Assembly: GCF_000741775.1 (NCBI RefSeq)
Contig: NZ_JGZR01000006.1
Span: forward strand, 1-64,000
Direction of reading: 5' to 3'
Length of the DNA: 64,000 bases
Source: Bifidobacterium subtile
GTDB taxonomy: Bacteria; Actinomycetota; Actinomycetes; Actinomycetales; Bifidobacteriaceae
Made by a program: the position numbers and the translations under genes. This document shows, piece by piece, positions 34,876-43,696 of the stretch. Numbering within the stretch: the first letter of the stretch is position 1; every line of letters starts with the position of its first letter. The notes below the pieces were generated by a model. The model did not search any database and was not told the origin of the DNA. It saw nothing but the letters and a program-made list of their open reading frames with translations.

Positions 34876-36659
34876 GAGAAAACCCCGAAACTCTGAGGAC
34901 CAAGAACAAGCGTGTGCGAGTGCGCAGACCGCTCAGCAGCTGCCTTAGCAGACGGTTCGGTCGATTCGGCAGCACTCTGAGCCACAGCGTTCACATCAAT
35001 GTGCAGCTCGCCGAGACTAAGCAACTGCTGGGCTTGAGCGGGATCGAGCTCAATGCCGCCCAGGTCGATTCGCTCTTCGGCAAGGCCCGGATTCAACGCG
35101 ATGATCAGTCGCTCGCCACCGGCCTGGGCATCGTCCGCTTCGCCACCGGCGGCAACTCGCCCTACCACCAGCGAGCGCCCATTCTCGGGGGCAGCGAGCA
35201 CTGCGAATCCTCCAGAAGCGTACAGCGCCGCATGATCGGCTCGCAATGCGAGCACAGCGCGTACCCACGAGAGCATTGAGGCATCGTCCGAATCCTGTTC
35301 GCGGACGGTCGGCGCGTCTGGGCTCGGGTCAACGGGCAAGTACAGCTCCTCAGCGTCGGCCGTGGAGAAACCGAGGTTGGCGGCGGCGCTGTCCCACTGC
35401 ATGGGCGTGCGGCTGCCGGTGCGCGCATAGCCTCCCTCCTTAGTGGGCACAATGCGGTAGCGCATGCCTATCTCATCGCCGTAATAGAGGTATGGCACGC
35501 CAGGCATCGTCAGCAGCATGCCAAAAGCGATTCGCCGTTCGCGATCCGTCAGCCGCGGCGCCAAACGCGGAGTGTCGTGGTTGCAGGTGATGAAGCAGAA
35601 ATAGCCGCTCTCGCGCGTGGCTTCGTATTGCGGCACGTACTGCCCGAGGAATTCGCATGCACTCGAGCCTCCGCGGGCTGAGAAGTAGCTTAAGTCATGC
35701 ACAGCGTCCAAGGTGTCGTCAACGTTGCGGGCGAGCAAATTGTAGCCGTTCGGTTTACCGTCCCAACGCCAGTCGAGGTAGAAGTCCATGTCGAAACCGG
35801 CCTTCATGGCCTGTTCGGGCACACCCCACTCCGAGACGAAGGCCGACTGCGGGTACTCGCTTTTCACTACGCCGAGCATCTCTTGCCATGCGGCGATCGT
35901 GGCCGATTTCTCGTCGTCGTCATTCTTGACCAGCGAGTTCGCCATGTCCACACGGAAGCCGTCGCAACCGCGAGAGAGCCAGAAGCGCATAACCTCTACC
36001 ATCGCAGCGCGCGTGTCCCGCGCGGCAGCCGAATCCGGCGTCATCTGCCACGGCTGATCGCGCTTGGCGAAACCATAGTTGAGGGCGGGCTGGCATTTGA
36101 AGAAGTTCAGTATATACGCCGCGTCCCGATCGCTTTCACCGCCAATGAACGGCATCGAATAGCCTTGGAATGCGCTGCCCGTCCAAATGTACCGGTCGGA
36201 GAACTCATTGCGATCTGCCTGCCTGCTCTGTCTAAACCACGCATGTTCTTCGCTTGTGTGTCCTGGCACCAAGTCGAGCAGCACATGCATGCCGCGTTCA
36301 TGGGCGGCAACGAACAGGGCGATCAGGTCGTCGTTGGTGCCGTAGCGCTGCGCGACTGTGCAGTAGTCACGCACGTCATAGCCCGCATCCTTGAATGGCG
36401 AGTCATAGCATGGATTGATCCACAAGGCGTTGCAGCCCAGTCTGCGCACATAATCGAGTTTGCCAATGATGCCCGGGATATCGCCGATTCCATCCCCGTT
36501 CGAATCAAAGAAGCTCTGCGGGTAGATCTCGTAGAATACAGCCGAATCCAGCCAATCAGGACGTGCCGCAAGACCTTGCCTGCGCCCTTGCCCCTGCACG
36601 AGATCTTCTTTTTCGCCGCTCTCGCGTTGGAACTCTGCTGCATCGCCAACCATCGGCAT
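34869..36659 (-). CDS. GH13 alpha-glucosidase
   Basis: A 596-aa intracellular GH13 enzyme of the oligo-1,6-glucosidase/alpha-glucosidase group. Visible: YEIYPQSFFDSNGDGIGDIPGI, the DLVPGHTS block, nucleophile Asp238 in GFRVDMANSL, acid/base Glu277 in FVSEWG and the transition-state Asp in TCNHDTPR. It cleaves alpha-glucosidic bonds of maltose, isomaltose or similar oligosaccharides. The start is ATG 36659, with AAAGGAG 6 bp upstream. It is divergent from the MalEFG-type importer across a control region with a large palindrome. An Ala/Glu/Ser-rich stretch lies near the C-terminus. Confidence 0.9.
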   Translation of the reverse strand: MPMVGDAAEFQRESGEKEDLVQGQGRRQGLAARPDWLDSAVFYEIYPQSFFDSNGDGIGDIPGIIGKLDYVRRLGCNALWINPCYDSPFKDAGYDVRDYCTVAQRYGTNDDLIALFVAAHERGMHVLLDLVPGHTSEEHAWFRQSRQADRNEFSDRYIWTGSAFQGYSMPFIGGESDRDAAYILNFFKCQPALNYGFAKRDQPWQMTPDSAAARDTRAAMVEVMRFWLSRGCDGFRVDMANSLVKNDDDEKSATIAAWQEMLGVVKSEYPQSAFVSEWGVPEQAMKAGFDMDFYLDWRWDGKPNGYNLLARNVDDTLDAVHDLSYFSARGGSSACEFLGQYVPQYEATRESGYFCFITCNHDTPRLAPRLTDRERRIAFGMLLTMPGVPYLYYGDEIGMRYRIVPTKEGGYARTGSRTPMQWDSAAANLGFSTADAEELYLPVDPSPDAPTVREQDSDDASMLSWVRAVLALRADHAALYASGGFAVLAAPENGRSLVVGRVAAGGEADDAQAGGERLIIALNPGLAEERIDLGGIELDPAQAQQLLSLGELHIDVNAVAQSAAESTEPSAKAAAERSAHSHTLVLGPQSFGVFSC

Positions 36660-36941
36660 CGCATACTCCTTTGTAGTATCTGCTGTGTGCATCCCTGATC
36701 AGCATACGTTGCCGCCTCAACCACAGTGCTATGTGCATCGCAGTACCAGCGAGCGCAGCCAAGCGGATCGTGCTCGGGTGTTAGCCTGACGGCATGCTGC
36801 AAACGATGGCATAAAAGCTGCACTCCATGCCGCGACCACCGCCACACAACCCACACTGTTTCTTCACGAACGACGCTTGCCTCCTCTTACGCACACTTAG
36901 ATTCCAGTGCTATTGTGCCAATACCGCGGCAGCTGTTCGCT
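36660..36941. other. Divergent intergenic region, left part
   Basis: The leader and promoter of the GH13 gene must lie here. No gene and no named site is seen. Confidence 0.3.
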
Positions 36942-36984
36942 GTATGACACGCTCTTTTGCATTCGTTTGCAAAACGTGTCATAC
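36942..36984. promoter_or_regulatory. 43-bp two-level palindrome, probable LacI-type operator over a promoter
   Basis: The inner dyad is TTTTGCA-TTCGTT-TGCAAAA (36955-36974, perfect 7-bp arms). The outer dyad is GTATGACACG (36942-36951) with CGTGTCATAC (36975-36984), also perfect. TTTGCA (36956-36961) and CATACT (36980-36985), 18 bp apart, could be -35 and -10 boxes of the importer promoter, so a bound repressor would block it. LacI-family operators of sugar genes often have such a TTGCA/TGCAA core. Confidence 0.6.
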
Positions 36985-37145
36985 TGCTGCTGGTGTAGGG
37001 GACAAGCCGTTCCTAACGGATAACGTCTGCGAACGGCGAGGTTGAATGGAGAGCCCATCGGCGAGGAGTTAATGAACCCTCGCCCCCGACACAGTAATGA
37101 GAGCGTCCCGATGCAGAGACGAAGGAATTCAGGAGGTCAAGGAAG

Positions 37146-38468
37146 ATGAAAGTCGTCAATAAATTCACAGTTGTGGCGGTAGCGGCGGCAACGCTGCTGG
37201 CGCTGGCAGGCTGCGGCGGTTCCGGCGATAAGGGCAATGCCCAGTCGGGTATCGCAGGCGCGACCGCCAATCTGAACAAGCTCGACTTGGGCACGGTCAC
37301 CCTGAACGTCTGGGCACCGCAGCAGAACCTGCAGCCTGGGCCCAATGGCAAGACTCACATCAAGCAGATAGAAGCGGACTTCCAGAAAGCACATCCCGGC
37401 GTTAAATTCAAGAACGCCGTCGTCGGCGAGGCCGATGCAGGCAAGACGGTCGGCCAGGATCCGACGGCCGCGGCCGATGTGTACATGTATGCCAACGACC
37501 AGCTAGGCGCGCTCATCAAGGCCAACGGCGTAGGCGCGCAGAGCAACGCCGATATCATCAACTCGGTCAAGATCCAGAACTCGAGCATCATGCTCGACTC
37601 GGTCACACAAGACGGCAAGATCTACGGCGTGCCCTACACCGGCAATACGTGGTTCATGTATTACAACAACAGCATGCTGAACAAGAACGACGTCAAGTCC
37701 CTCGACACCATGCTTTCCAAGGCCAAAATCGCCTTCCCGCTGGCCAATTCCTGGTACTTCCCGGCCTTCTACTTCGGCGCGGGCGGCACCCTGTACGGCT
37801 CCAAGGGCACCGATGCCTCGGCAGGCGTCGAATTCAACAAGCCGGATGTCACCAAGTATCTGGTGAACTTGGCCAAGAATCCGAATTACGACATCTCCAC
37901 TCCAGGCTTGGCAGGCGATGACGCTGGACTGAAGGCCTTCGAGGCAGGCAAGGTCGCCGCGTACTTCTCCGGCACATGGGACGGTTCTGTCATCAAAGAC
38001 AAGCTCGGCGACAAGATGAGCGCCGCACAGCTGCCGACCTATACCATGAACGGCAAGGAAAACCAGATGAAGTCCTTCGCTGGCTCCAAGGCCGTCGGCT
38101 GGAACCCCTCAGCCAAGATCCACGACGGCAACACCAAGGCCGCACAACAGAAGGCCGCACAGGTCTTCGCAGCCTACCTCGGCGGCACTCAGTCACAACG
38201 CTACATGTACGAGGACTACGGCCAGATCCCCTCTGACGTGACCTTAACCAAGGACGCCAAGATCAAGGCTGACCCGATCGCCACCGCCCAGTTTGCCACC
38301 ATCGCGAACACCTCGGTGTTGCAGCCGACTCTGGACATCATGAACAATAACTTCTGGACTCCTGCAACGAACTTCGGTGCCAACTTGGCCAATGGCACAG
38401 TGACCTTGGACAATGCAGTCGCTCAGACAACGGCCTTCAACAATTCGCTGAACGGCAAGACGAACTGA
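37146..38468 (+). CDS. Sugar ABC transporter, substrate-binding lipoprotein (MalE-like)
   Basis: A 440-aa extracellular solute-binding protein of family 1. The signal peptide ends in the lipobox LALAGC. The binding fold shows VTLNVWAPQQNL, DVYMYANDQLGALIKANG, YGVPYTGNTWFMYYNNSML and GKVAAYFSGTWDGSVI, typical of maltose/maltodextrin binders. AGGAGG lies 9 bp before the ATG. It is followed by two permease genes with no ATPase, so an MsmK-type ATPase encoded elsewhere (such as 52352-53479) probably drives it. Likely ligands are maltose, maltodextrin or related alpha-glucosides, as suggested by the GH13 and GH65 neighbours. Confidence 0.9.
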   Translation: MKVVNKFTVVAVAAATLLALAGCGGSGDKGNAQSGIAGATANLNKLDLGTVTLNVWAPQQNLQPGPNGKTHIKQIEADFQKAHPGVKFKNAVVGEADAGKTVGQDPTAAADVYMYANDQLGALIKANGVGAQSNADIINSVKIQNSSIMLDSVTQDGKIYGVPYTGNTWFMYYNNSMLNKNDVKSLDTMLSKAKIAFPLANSWYFPAFYFGAGGTLYGSKGTDASAGVEFNKPDVTKYLVNLAKNPNYDISTPGLAGDDAGLKAFEAGKVAAYFSGTWDGSVIKDKLGDKMSAAQLPTYTMNGKENQMKSFAGSKAVGWNPSAKIHDGNTKAAQQKAAQVFAAYLGGTQSQRYMYEDYGQIPSDVTLTKDAKIKADPIATAQFATIANTSVLQPTLDIMNNNFWTPATNFGANLANGTVTLDNAVAQTTAFNNSLNGKTN

Positions 38469-38543
38469 TCGCGCTGCTCTTAAATATTGAGAAACCAGGG
38501 CCTCTTCAGTCAGATGGTCTATAGTTCAGCTGTTTGCTAGCAC

Positions 38544-38625
38544 GACGAAAGCGCCGTCTGCCTTGGACGATCCGAACCTGGGAAACCGGGATCGAGGAGA
38601 CCCAGGGCAGGATGGCGCTTTCGTC
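38544..38625 (+). promoter_or_regulatory. Long stem-loop between binding-protein and permease genes
   Basis: GACGAAAGCGCCGTCTGCCT (38544-38563) pairs with the complement of 38603-38625 (...GGATGGCGCTTTCGTC), giving a stem of about 23 bp with few mismatches. The ATG at 38612 lies inside the 3' arm, so folding would hide the permease start, and no long U-run follows. It may stabilise the upstream binding-protein message and lower permease expression. Confidence 0.6.
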
Positions 38626-40102
38626 TGTGTTCGCTCCACTCGTTTCAGAAAGCTGGTTCACCGTGAGTGATGCTGCAACCGCTCCCTCGGCCGTGCACAT
38701 AGCCGGCACGCCGCCGAAGCGCAGGAAAACAAAGAAAATCGATTATTCGCTCAATCCTTACACGTTCCGTGCCGCCTGCAAGCATGGCGACATATGGACC
38801 TACCTGAGCTTTGTCGTACTCGGGCTGGGCAACCTAGTACGCGGGCAAATCGTCAAAGGGCTGTGTTGGCTCTTAGTCGAAGTCTCCTTCGTCGCCTTTA
38901 TGATTGTCAGCGGCGCGAGCAACATCGCGGGACTGGGACACTTGGACACTGGCGGCAGGCTAGTCAATGTCATCCAAGACGGCTTCTCGGTCTCCACAAC
39001 GACCGCACCATCCTATGTCATGCTGCTGTACGGCATGGCTAGCCTGTTCACGATCGCGCTGTTTATCGCCTTCTGGTGGTTCGCGGTGCGCTCCGCCTAC
39101 CGGGCGCAAGCCCTCGCCAAGGAGCGTGGCAAAGCTCCAGGCATCCTGGAGGATCTCAAGGACATCACTGACCGCAACGCGCAGAACTCACTGATGTCGT
39201 TGCCGGTTCTGGGCATTCTAATATTCACTGTGCTGCCGCTGATCTACATGATCTCGATGGCCTTCACCAGCTATGGCCCCAACAACAACCCCAATTACGT
39301 GAGCACCTTCGGCTGGGTCGGCTTCAAAAACTTCCAGACCTTGTTTTCCAACCAGAACGGACTGAGCGTCAACCTGAACCTCTTCGTGCAGGTCGCCATC
39401 TGGACGCTGGTCTGGGCCTTCTTCGCCACCTTCCTTAATTATTTTCTCGGCATGTTCATGGCCATCCTGATCAACCGTCCCAGCATCCGTTTCAAGGGAT
39501 TCTGGCGTTCAGTGTTCGCCATGTCCATCGCTGTGCCGCAGTTCGTTTCGTTGCTGGTCATGAACCTGATGCTGCGCCAGTCGGGCATCGTCAACAACCT
39601 GCTGATGAATGCGCACTGGATCTCCTCGCCGCTGCCGTTCTGGACGAACCCGTGGTGGGCACGCGTCACCGTCATTATCATCAACCTGTGGGTCGGCATC
39701 CCCTTCACCATCATGCAGGTCACCGGCATCCTGCAGAACATCCCTGCCGAGCTCTACGAAGCCGCTCGTGTAGACGGCGCAAACGCCTGGCAGCTGTTCC
39801 GTAATGTGACCATGCCTTACATGTTCTTTGTCATGACGCCATACCTCATCACAACCTTTGTGGGGAATGTCAACAACTTCAATGTCATCTACCTGCTGAC
39901 CGGCGGAGGACCTACCCCGACCGGTCAGTCGGCCGGTGCCACCGACCTCTTGATCACCTGGATATACTCGCTTTCAATCGACAAGGGTAACTACTCAATG
40001 GCTTCGGTCATCGGTATCTTCACCTTCGTTTTCTTGGCGGTTATCTCGCTAATCACTTACCGCAACTCCGGTTCCTACAAGAATGAGGAGGGATTCCAGT
40101 GA
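38612..40102 (+). CDS. Sugar ABC transporter, permease (MalF-like)
   Basis: A 496-aa permease with an extended N-terminus: membrane segments at about residues 70-170 precede the conserved six-segment domain. The ATPase-contact loop is EAARVDGANAWQLFRNVTMP. A SITYR-like tail (SLITYRNSGSYKNEEGFQ) closes the protein. The start is uncertain: ATG 38612 lies inside the intergenic stem; GTG 38663 (SDAATAPSAV) is an alternative. The stop overlaps the next start (GTGA). Confidence 0.85.
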   Translation: MALSSVFAPLVSESWFTVSDAATAPSAVHIAGTPPKRRKTKKIDYSLNPYTFRAACKHGDIWTYLSFVVLGLGNLVRGQIVKGLCWLLVEVSFVAFMIVSGASNIAGLGHLDTGGRLVNVIQDGFSVSTTTAPSYVMLLYGMASLFTIALFIAFWWFAVRSAYRAQALAKERGKAPGILEDLKDITDRNAQNSLMSLPVLGILIFTVLPLIYMISMAFTSYGPNNNPNYVSTFGWVGFKNFQTLFSNQNGLSVNLNLFVQVAIWTLVWAFFATFLNYFLGMFMAILINRPSIRFKGFWRSVFAMSIAVPQFVSLLVMNLMLRQSGIVNNLLMNAHWISSPLPFWTNPWWARVTVIIINLWVGIPFTIMQVTGILQNIPAELYEAARVDGANAWQLFRNVTMPYMFFVMTPYLITTFVGNVNNFNVIYLLTGGGPTPTGQSAGATDLLITWIYSLSIDKGNYSMASVIGIFTFVFLAVISLITYRNSGSYKNEEGFQ

Positions 40103-41034
40103 GCAAGGATCTCGCAACCGCGGCCAACGCGGACGAAAACAGCACTGTTCACCATGACGCCGCACAGAACAAGAGCAAGAACACCTACACCCGCCGGCGC
40201 GTTGGCGACGCCCTGACATACATATTCCTCAGCATCATGGGCATTATCTGGTTGGTGCCGATCTTCTGGATCTTCATGGAATCGTTCAATGCCTTCCCCG
40301 GCCCGTATAACGACGGCTTCATACCAAAGGAATACACGCTGCGCAATTACGTGCAGCTGTGGACGGACAATTCACAACTGGCCTTCGGGCAGATGTACAT
40401 GCGCACACTCATCGTCGCCATCTTCACCTGCCTCATCTCAACGGCTTTCGTACTCGCGGTCTCGTACTCCCTGAGCCGCCTGCGATTTAGCTTCCGCACC
40501 AAGTTCATGAACATCGTGCTCGTGCTGGGCATGTTCCCTGGCATCATGGTGGTCGCCTCGCTGTACTACCTGCTCAAGTCCATGGGTCTGACCAATTCCG
40601 GCCTGCCCATCATCATCGGCTTGATCGTGGTGTACTCGGCAGGCTCCGGCGCTGGCTTCTTCGTGATGAAAGGCTATATGGACACCATCCCGATGTCACT
40701 CGATGAAGCCGCCACACTCGACGGCTGCACCAAATGGCAGGTCTTCACCAAGATCATCCTGCCAGTGGCTCGGCCGATGGTGGTTTACCAGGTCATCACG
40801 TCCTTCTTGGCTCCGTGGCTCGACTTCGTGCTGGCCAAGGCCATCACCAGGACGCAAGACAACTTCACCGTTGCCCTAGGCCTGTGGCAGATGATACAGG
40901 GGCAGGGCTGGCTGACGCAGTGGTATGCACGCTTCGCTGCGGGTGCCGTGTGCGTTTCCATCCCAATCGCCGTCCTGTTCATGGTGATGCAGCATTTCTA
41001 TGCCGAATCGATGTCCGGCTCAGTCAAGGGCTGA
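40099..41034 (+). CDS. Sugar ABC transporter, permease (MalG-like)
   Basis: A 311-aa inner-membrane permease with six predicted segments and the EAA loop DEAATLDGCTKWQVFTKIILPVARP. GTG start overlapping the malF-like stop by 4 bp. With the two preceding genes it forms a complete importer except for its ATPase. Two hairpins follow immediately. Confidence 0.9.
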   Translation: MSKDLATAANADENSTVHHDAAQNKSKNTYTRRRVGDALTYIFLSIMGIIWLVPIFWIFMESFNAFPGPYNDGFIPKEYTLRNYVQLWTDNSQLAFGQMYMRTLIVAIFTCLISTAFVLAVSYSLSRLRFSFRTKFMNIVLVLGMFPGIMVVASLYYLLKSMGLTNSGLPIIIGLIVVYSAGSGAGFFVMKGYMDTIPMSLDEAATLDGCTKWQVFTKIILPVARPMVVYQVITSFLAPWLDFVLAKAITRTQDNFTVALGLWQMIQGQGWLTQWYARFAAGAVCVSIPIAVLFMVMQHFYAESMSGSVKG

Positions 41035-41045
41035 ACACAAATTAT

Positions 41046-41132
41046 GTGATTCGGCAGCGGTTGCGCTACCGAATCACAATGCCATTGCCAGATAGGTACG
41101 ACTGATGCTCTGCGTCAGTCGTACCTATCTGG
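41046..41132 (+). terminator. Tandem terminator hairpins after the importer operon
   Basis: The first hairpin is 41046-41077 (GTGATTCGG.AGCG with CGCT.CCGAATCAC). The second, 41088-41132, has a perfect 18-bp stem (CCAGATAGGTACGACTGA and its complement) around a 9-base loop. They isolate the importer operon from the following gene, whose ATG is 33 bp further on. Confidence 0.75.
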
Positions 41133-41165
41133 CCTATTACGATCTCAATGCGATAGATTGGTGCC

Positions 41166-41996
41166 ATGGAATACAAGCAGCAGGTCCGCAAGCAGGCGCC
41201 ATTTAGCGACTCGTATCTCACGCCCGAGGAGGCGCGGGAGGCCGCGAACTCCACGCGAGTTCGCGGCCTTTCCGATTTCAGGATCAAGATCATCGGCTAT
41301 ATATTCATTATCCTCGGGCTCATCGGCTCATCGATGTTCATCCCGGCGCTGGGAGCGGATGTGAGCAAGGCATCGACCGTCGAGATGACCCTCGCGTTAT
41401 TGTTCGAGGCGGTCTCCTGGTGCGCACTGCCGCTGTTCGCTTGGCTGAGCGTCGAAGCGGCACGGCATACTGCGCATATCGGTCGCTACGTCTCGCAGCT
41501 ACTGGCCTTGGCTATCATATGCGAGCTGCCTTACGATCTGTCGACGAGCGGCAAGACGTGGGATTTTAGCTCGCAGAACCCAGTCTGGGCGCTGGCCATA
41601 TGCGCCGTCGTACTGTGGATATACCGATATTATAGTTCCCGCCACGATGCAACAGCTTGGGCGGTGCGCATTGCGGTAGCGCTGGCTGCAGCGCTCGACA
41701 TGGTGCTCTTTCACATCTTCGTGCGCCAGACCCTCCTCCAAGGAGGGCTGCTGTTGCTCGGTTTCACGCTTATCTTTCATTCGCTCGACAGACACGAGAA
41801 CACCATGATGCTTACCGGTGTCGCCTGGGGTATGGTGGGACTTCTCCCGCCATCCATCGGTATGGTCTTTCTGCACTACCGCAACGGGCGGCTGGGGTAT
41901 CGCCGCAATCGGCGCGGCAACTCGACCAAATGGTTCTTTTACGCACTGTACCCGGTATTGCTGCTGGCGTTCGGCCTCATCCGACTGACGATGTGA
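41166..41996 (+). CDS. TraX-family membrane protein
   Basis: A 276-aa polytopic protein with about eight hydrophobic segments. The pattern FRIKIIGYIFIILGLIGSSMF, ICELPYDLSTSG, NPVWAL and the ending WFFYALYPVLLLAFGLIRL match TraX-type proteins (acyltransferase-like membrane family). A polar N-terminus of about 40 residues precedes. No conjugation genes are nearby, so a role in envelope acylation is more likely than conjugation; the substrate is unknown. Confidence 0.65.
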   Translation: MEYKQQVRKQAPFSDSYLTPEEAREAANSTRVRGLSDFRIKIIGYIFIILGLIGSSMFIPALGADVSKASTVEMTLALLFEAVSWCALPLFAWLSVEAARHTAHIGRYVSQLLALAIICELPYDLSTSGKTWDFSSQNPVWALAICAVVLWIYRYYSSRHDATAWAVRIAVALAAALDMVLFHIFVRQTLLQGGLLLLGFTLIFHSLDRHENTMMLTGVAWGMVGLLPPSIGMVFLHYRNGRLGYRRNRRGNSTKWFFYALYPVLLLAFGLIRLTM

Positions 41997-42099
41997 GTTG
42001 CGGAACCACCTCGCCGGCCTTTGATCTTTCTGTCGCCCGAACTGGCCGGTTCGAGCGACGCTTCTACTGGGACTGTACCGGATTGGCGACATCGTGCCA

Positions 42100-42348
42100 T
42101 TACAGGTTCCAATGCTCGATGACACGGTCGCCCTTGTACATGCCTAGCGACGAGTAGTGCGCGGTATCTAGACGCAACATCTTAGCCATATGCGGGTCGA
42201 TGCCGAGCCACTGCGTCGTCAGGACACGCAAGATATGAGCGTGCGCGACAAGCAACACATCTTGCCCGTCCATGATCACCGGCAACACCTCCTGCACCAC
42301 CTGAGCCGCACGCGCAGCAACTTGCTCAATGGTCTCACCGGGGGCATA
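42100..42348 (-). pseudogene. Histidine phosphatase (phosphoglycerate-mutase-like), 3' fragment
   Basis: The minus strand encodes the C-terminal half of a histidine-phosphatase-superfamily protein: WQYAPGETIEQVAARA, VLLVAHAHILRVLTTQWLG (second catalytic His) and the tail. The N-terminal RHGE motif carrying the phosphorylated His is missing; upstream of about 42348 the frame runs into sequence homologous to the adhesin signal-peptide region. It is therefore a truncated, presumably inactive gene. Confidence 0.7.
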
Positions 42349-42640
42349 TTGCCACCGCCGAAACCGGCGCGACGACCGAACGTACGATTTTCTTGCTATT
42401 AAACGCTTGCATCTATGCATTCACCCCCAACTTGCTTGATACCTTACTTCTCATCCAAGGTCCTCCTTCAATCCGTAGAAACCTGTTTTCTGTACTGCTT
42501 GTTCGGCTTTGTGCAGCCGCAACTGCACGCCCGAAACGCGACCTTGCCATGCACTTCATGGCGTTTAAGCCGCCAACCCATCAAATTCCCATGGATTAAG
42601 CGGCTTTCGTACAGTCTGCTTACGGATGTTAGTGTCTTCG
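42349..42640 (-). pseudogene. Decayed second copy of the adhesin 5' end and promoter
   Basis: Positions 42349-42420 match the adhesin signal-peptide coding region near 33448-33520 (shared GCCACCGCCGAAACCGGCG; minus-strand frame reads KKIVRSVVAPVSAVA against NKLVRSVVAPVSAVA). The similarity continues through the leader to the shared word GCTTTCGTACAG near 42601. The coding part stops at 42349, where it joins the phosphatase fragment. This is a recombination junction between a lost adhesin paralogue and a lost phosphatase N-terminus. Confidence 0.65.
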
Positions 42641-42840
42641 ACTTGCTTTTTACTCATACTGCAAACGATTACGTGATGAAGCTCATAATTAAATTCAGGC
42701 GCTTTGACGGGCCAAAAAATCGCGGATTCGTAATATCTTGCCGCTTACTGTGCCATCCTGCGCCGCCAGCGGACGTCATGCGGCAGGCGCACAAACATAC
42801 AACTTCACAGGCGAACAGCACTGTTCGCCTGACGGCTCGG

Positions 42841-43584
42841 CTACAGCACTCCCGAGGCGATGTCGTTGAGCAGGAGCCACTGGCGAATGTCGCTGAACTC
42901 CTCAAGGCCTACGGCGTGATCGAGGCCGTGATAGCTTTGGGAGGTGAGCCAAGTGTGCTCTTCAAGCCAGGCCGCGAACGCGTGGGCTTCATACTTGGGA
43001 ATCACCGTGTCATTGGCGCCGAAGCCATAAAACACCGGGATCTCGCGCTCGGCGAGACGTTCGTCATCCGGAAGCGCACCGGCTGCCAGGAAACCAGACA
43101 GCGTGATCGCCGCGCGATACCGCTCAGGATGAACGCGCAGCACCTCTACCGCGAGCACGCCGCCCTGCGAGAACCCGATGGGCACCACGTCGCGATCGTC
43201 AGGAATATTGGCCGCGACCCAATCGTCGATCGCCGTCGCCGCAGCGAAGGCATCGCGGTCAAGGTCTTCGCCCGTCGGCACGCAGTCATGGAACCAGCTG
43301 TAGGCGCCCGCCGAAAATCCATAACGCCCGCTGCCGGCAGCCTCAAGCTCCAAAGGCGCTCGAAGCGATGCATAATCGTTGTATGGCGCAACATAGCGCA
43401 TCATATCGGCGAGATCCTCCTCATTGGACCCCCATCCGTGCAAACATAAGAACAGCGGCCGATTCGGCGCGGCCTTGCCCCCGCCGCGCGAGAACCGCGC
43501 CTGCGTCACCTGCACCGGGTCGCCGAACCTCCCCGGCACCACGCCGGATTCACGACCGACCGATTTACGCTCTTGAGCTGCCAT
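42841..43584 (-). CDS. Alpha/beta-hydrolase, phospholipase/carboxylesterase type
   Basis: A 247-aa esterase-like protein. Visible: LFLCLHGWGSNEEDLADMM (oxyanion region), nucleophile Ser in PIGFSQGGVLAVEV, the Asp region GANDTVIPKYEAHAFAAWL and the His in SYHGLDHAVGLEEF, a complete catalytic triad as in the YpfH/carboxylesterase-2 family. The start is ATG 43584 (MAAQERKSV), since upstream sequence is not protein-like. Natural substrate unknown; small acyl esters are likely. Confidence 0.8.
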   Translation of the reverse strand: MAAQERKSVGRESGVVPGRFGDPVQVTQARFSRGGGKAAPNRPLFLCLHGWGSNEEDLADMMRYVAPYNDYASLRAPLELEAAGSGRYGFSAGAYSWFHDCVPTGEDLDRDAFAAATAIDDWVAANIPDDRDVVPIGFSQGGVLAVEVLRVHPERYRAAITLSGFLAAGALPDDERLAEREIPVFYGFGANDTVIPKYEAHAFAAWLEEHTWLTSQSYHGLDHAVGLEEFSDIRQWLLLNDIASGVL

Positions 43585-43696
43585 ACCCACAATATACGTC
43601 AGCACGGCGGCAAGAAGATGAATTGCAGCTACCGTGTTCCGCGAAGCCGGACCATATTCGCCGCGACCATGCGAATCGCGTCCATCGGCGACTTTC

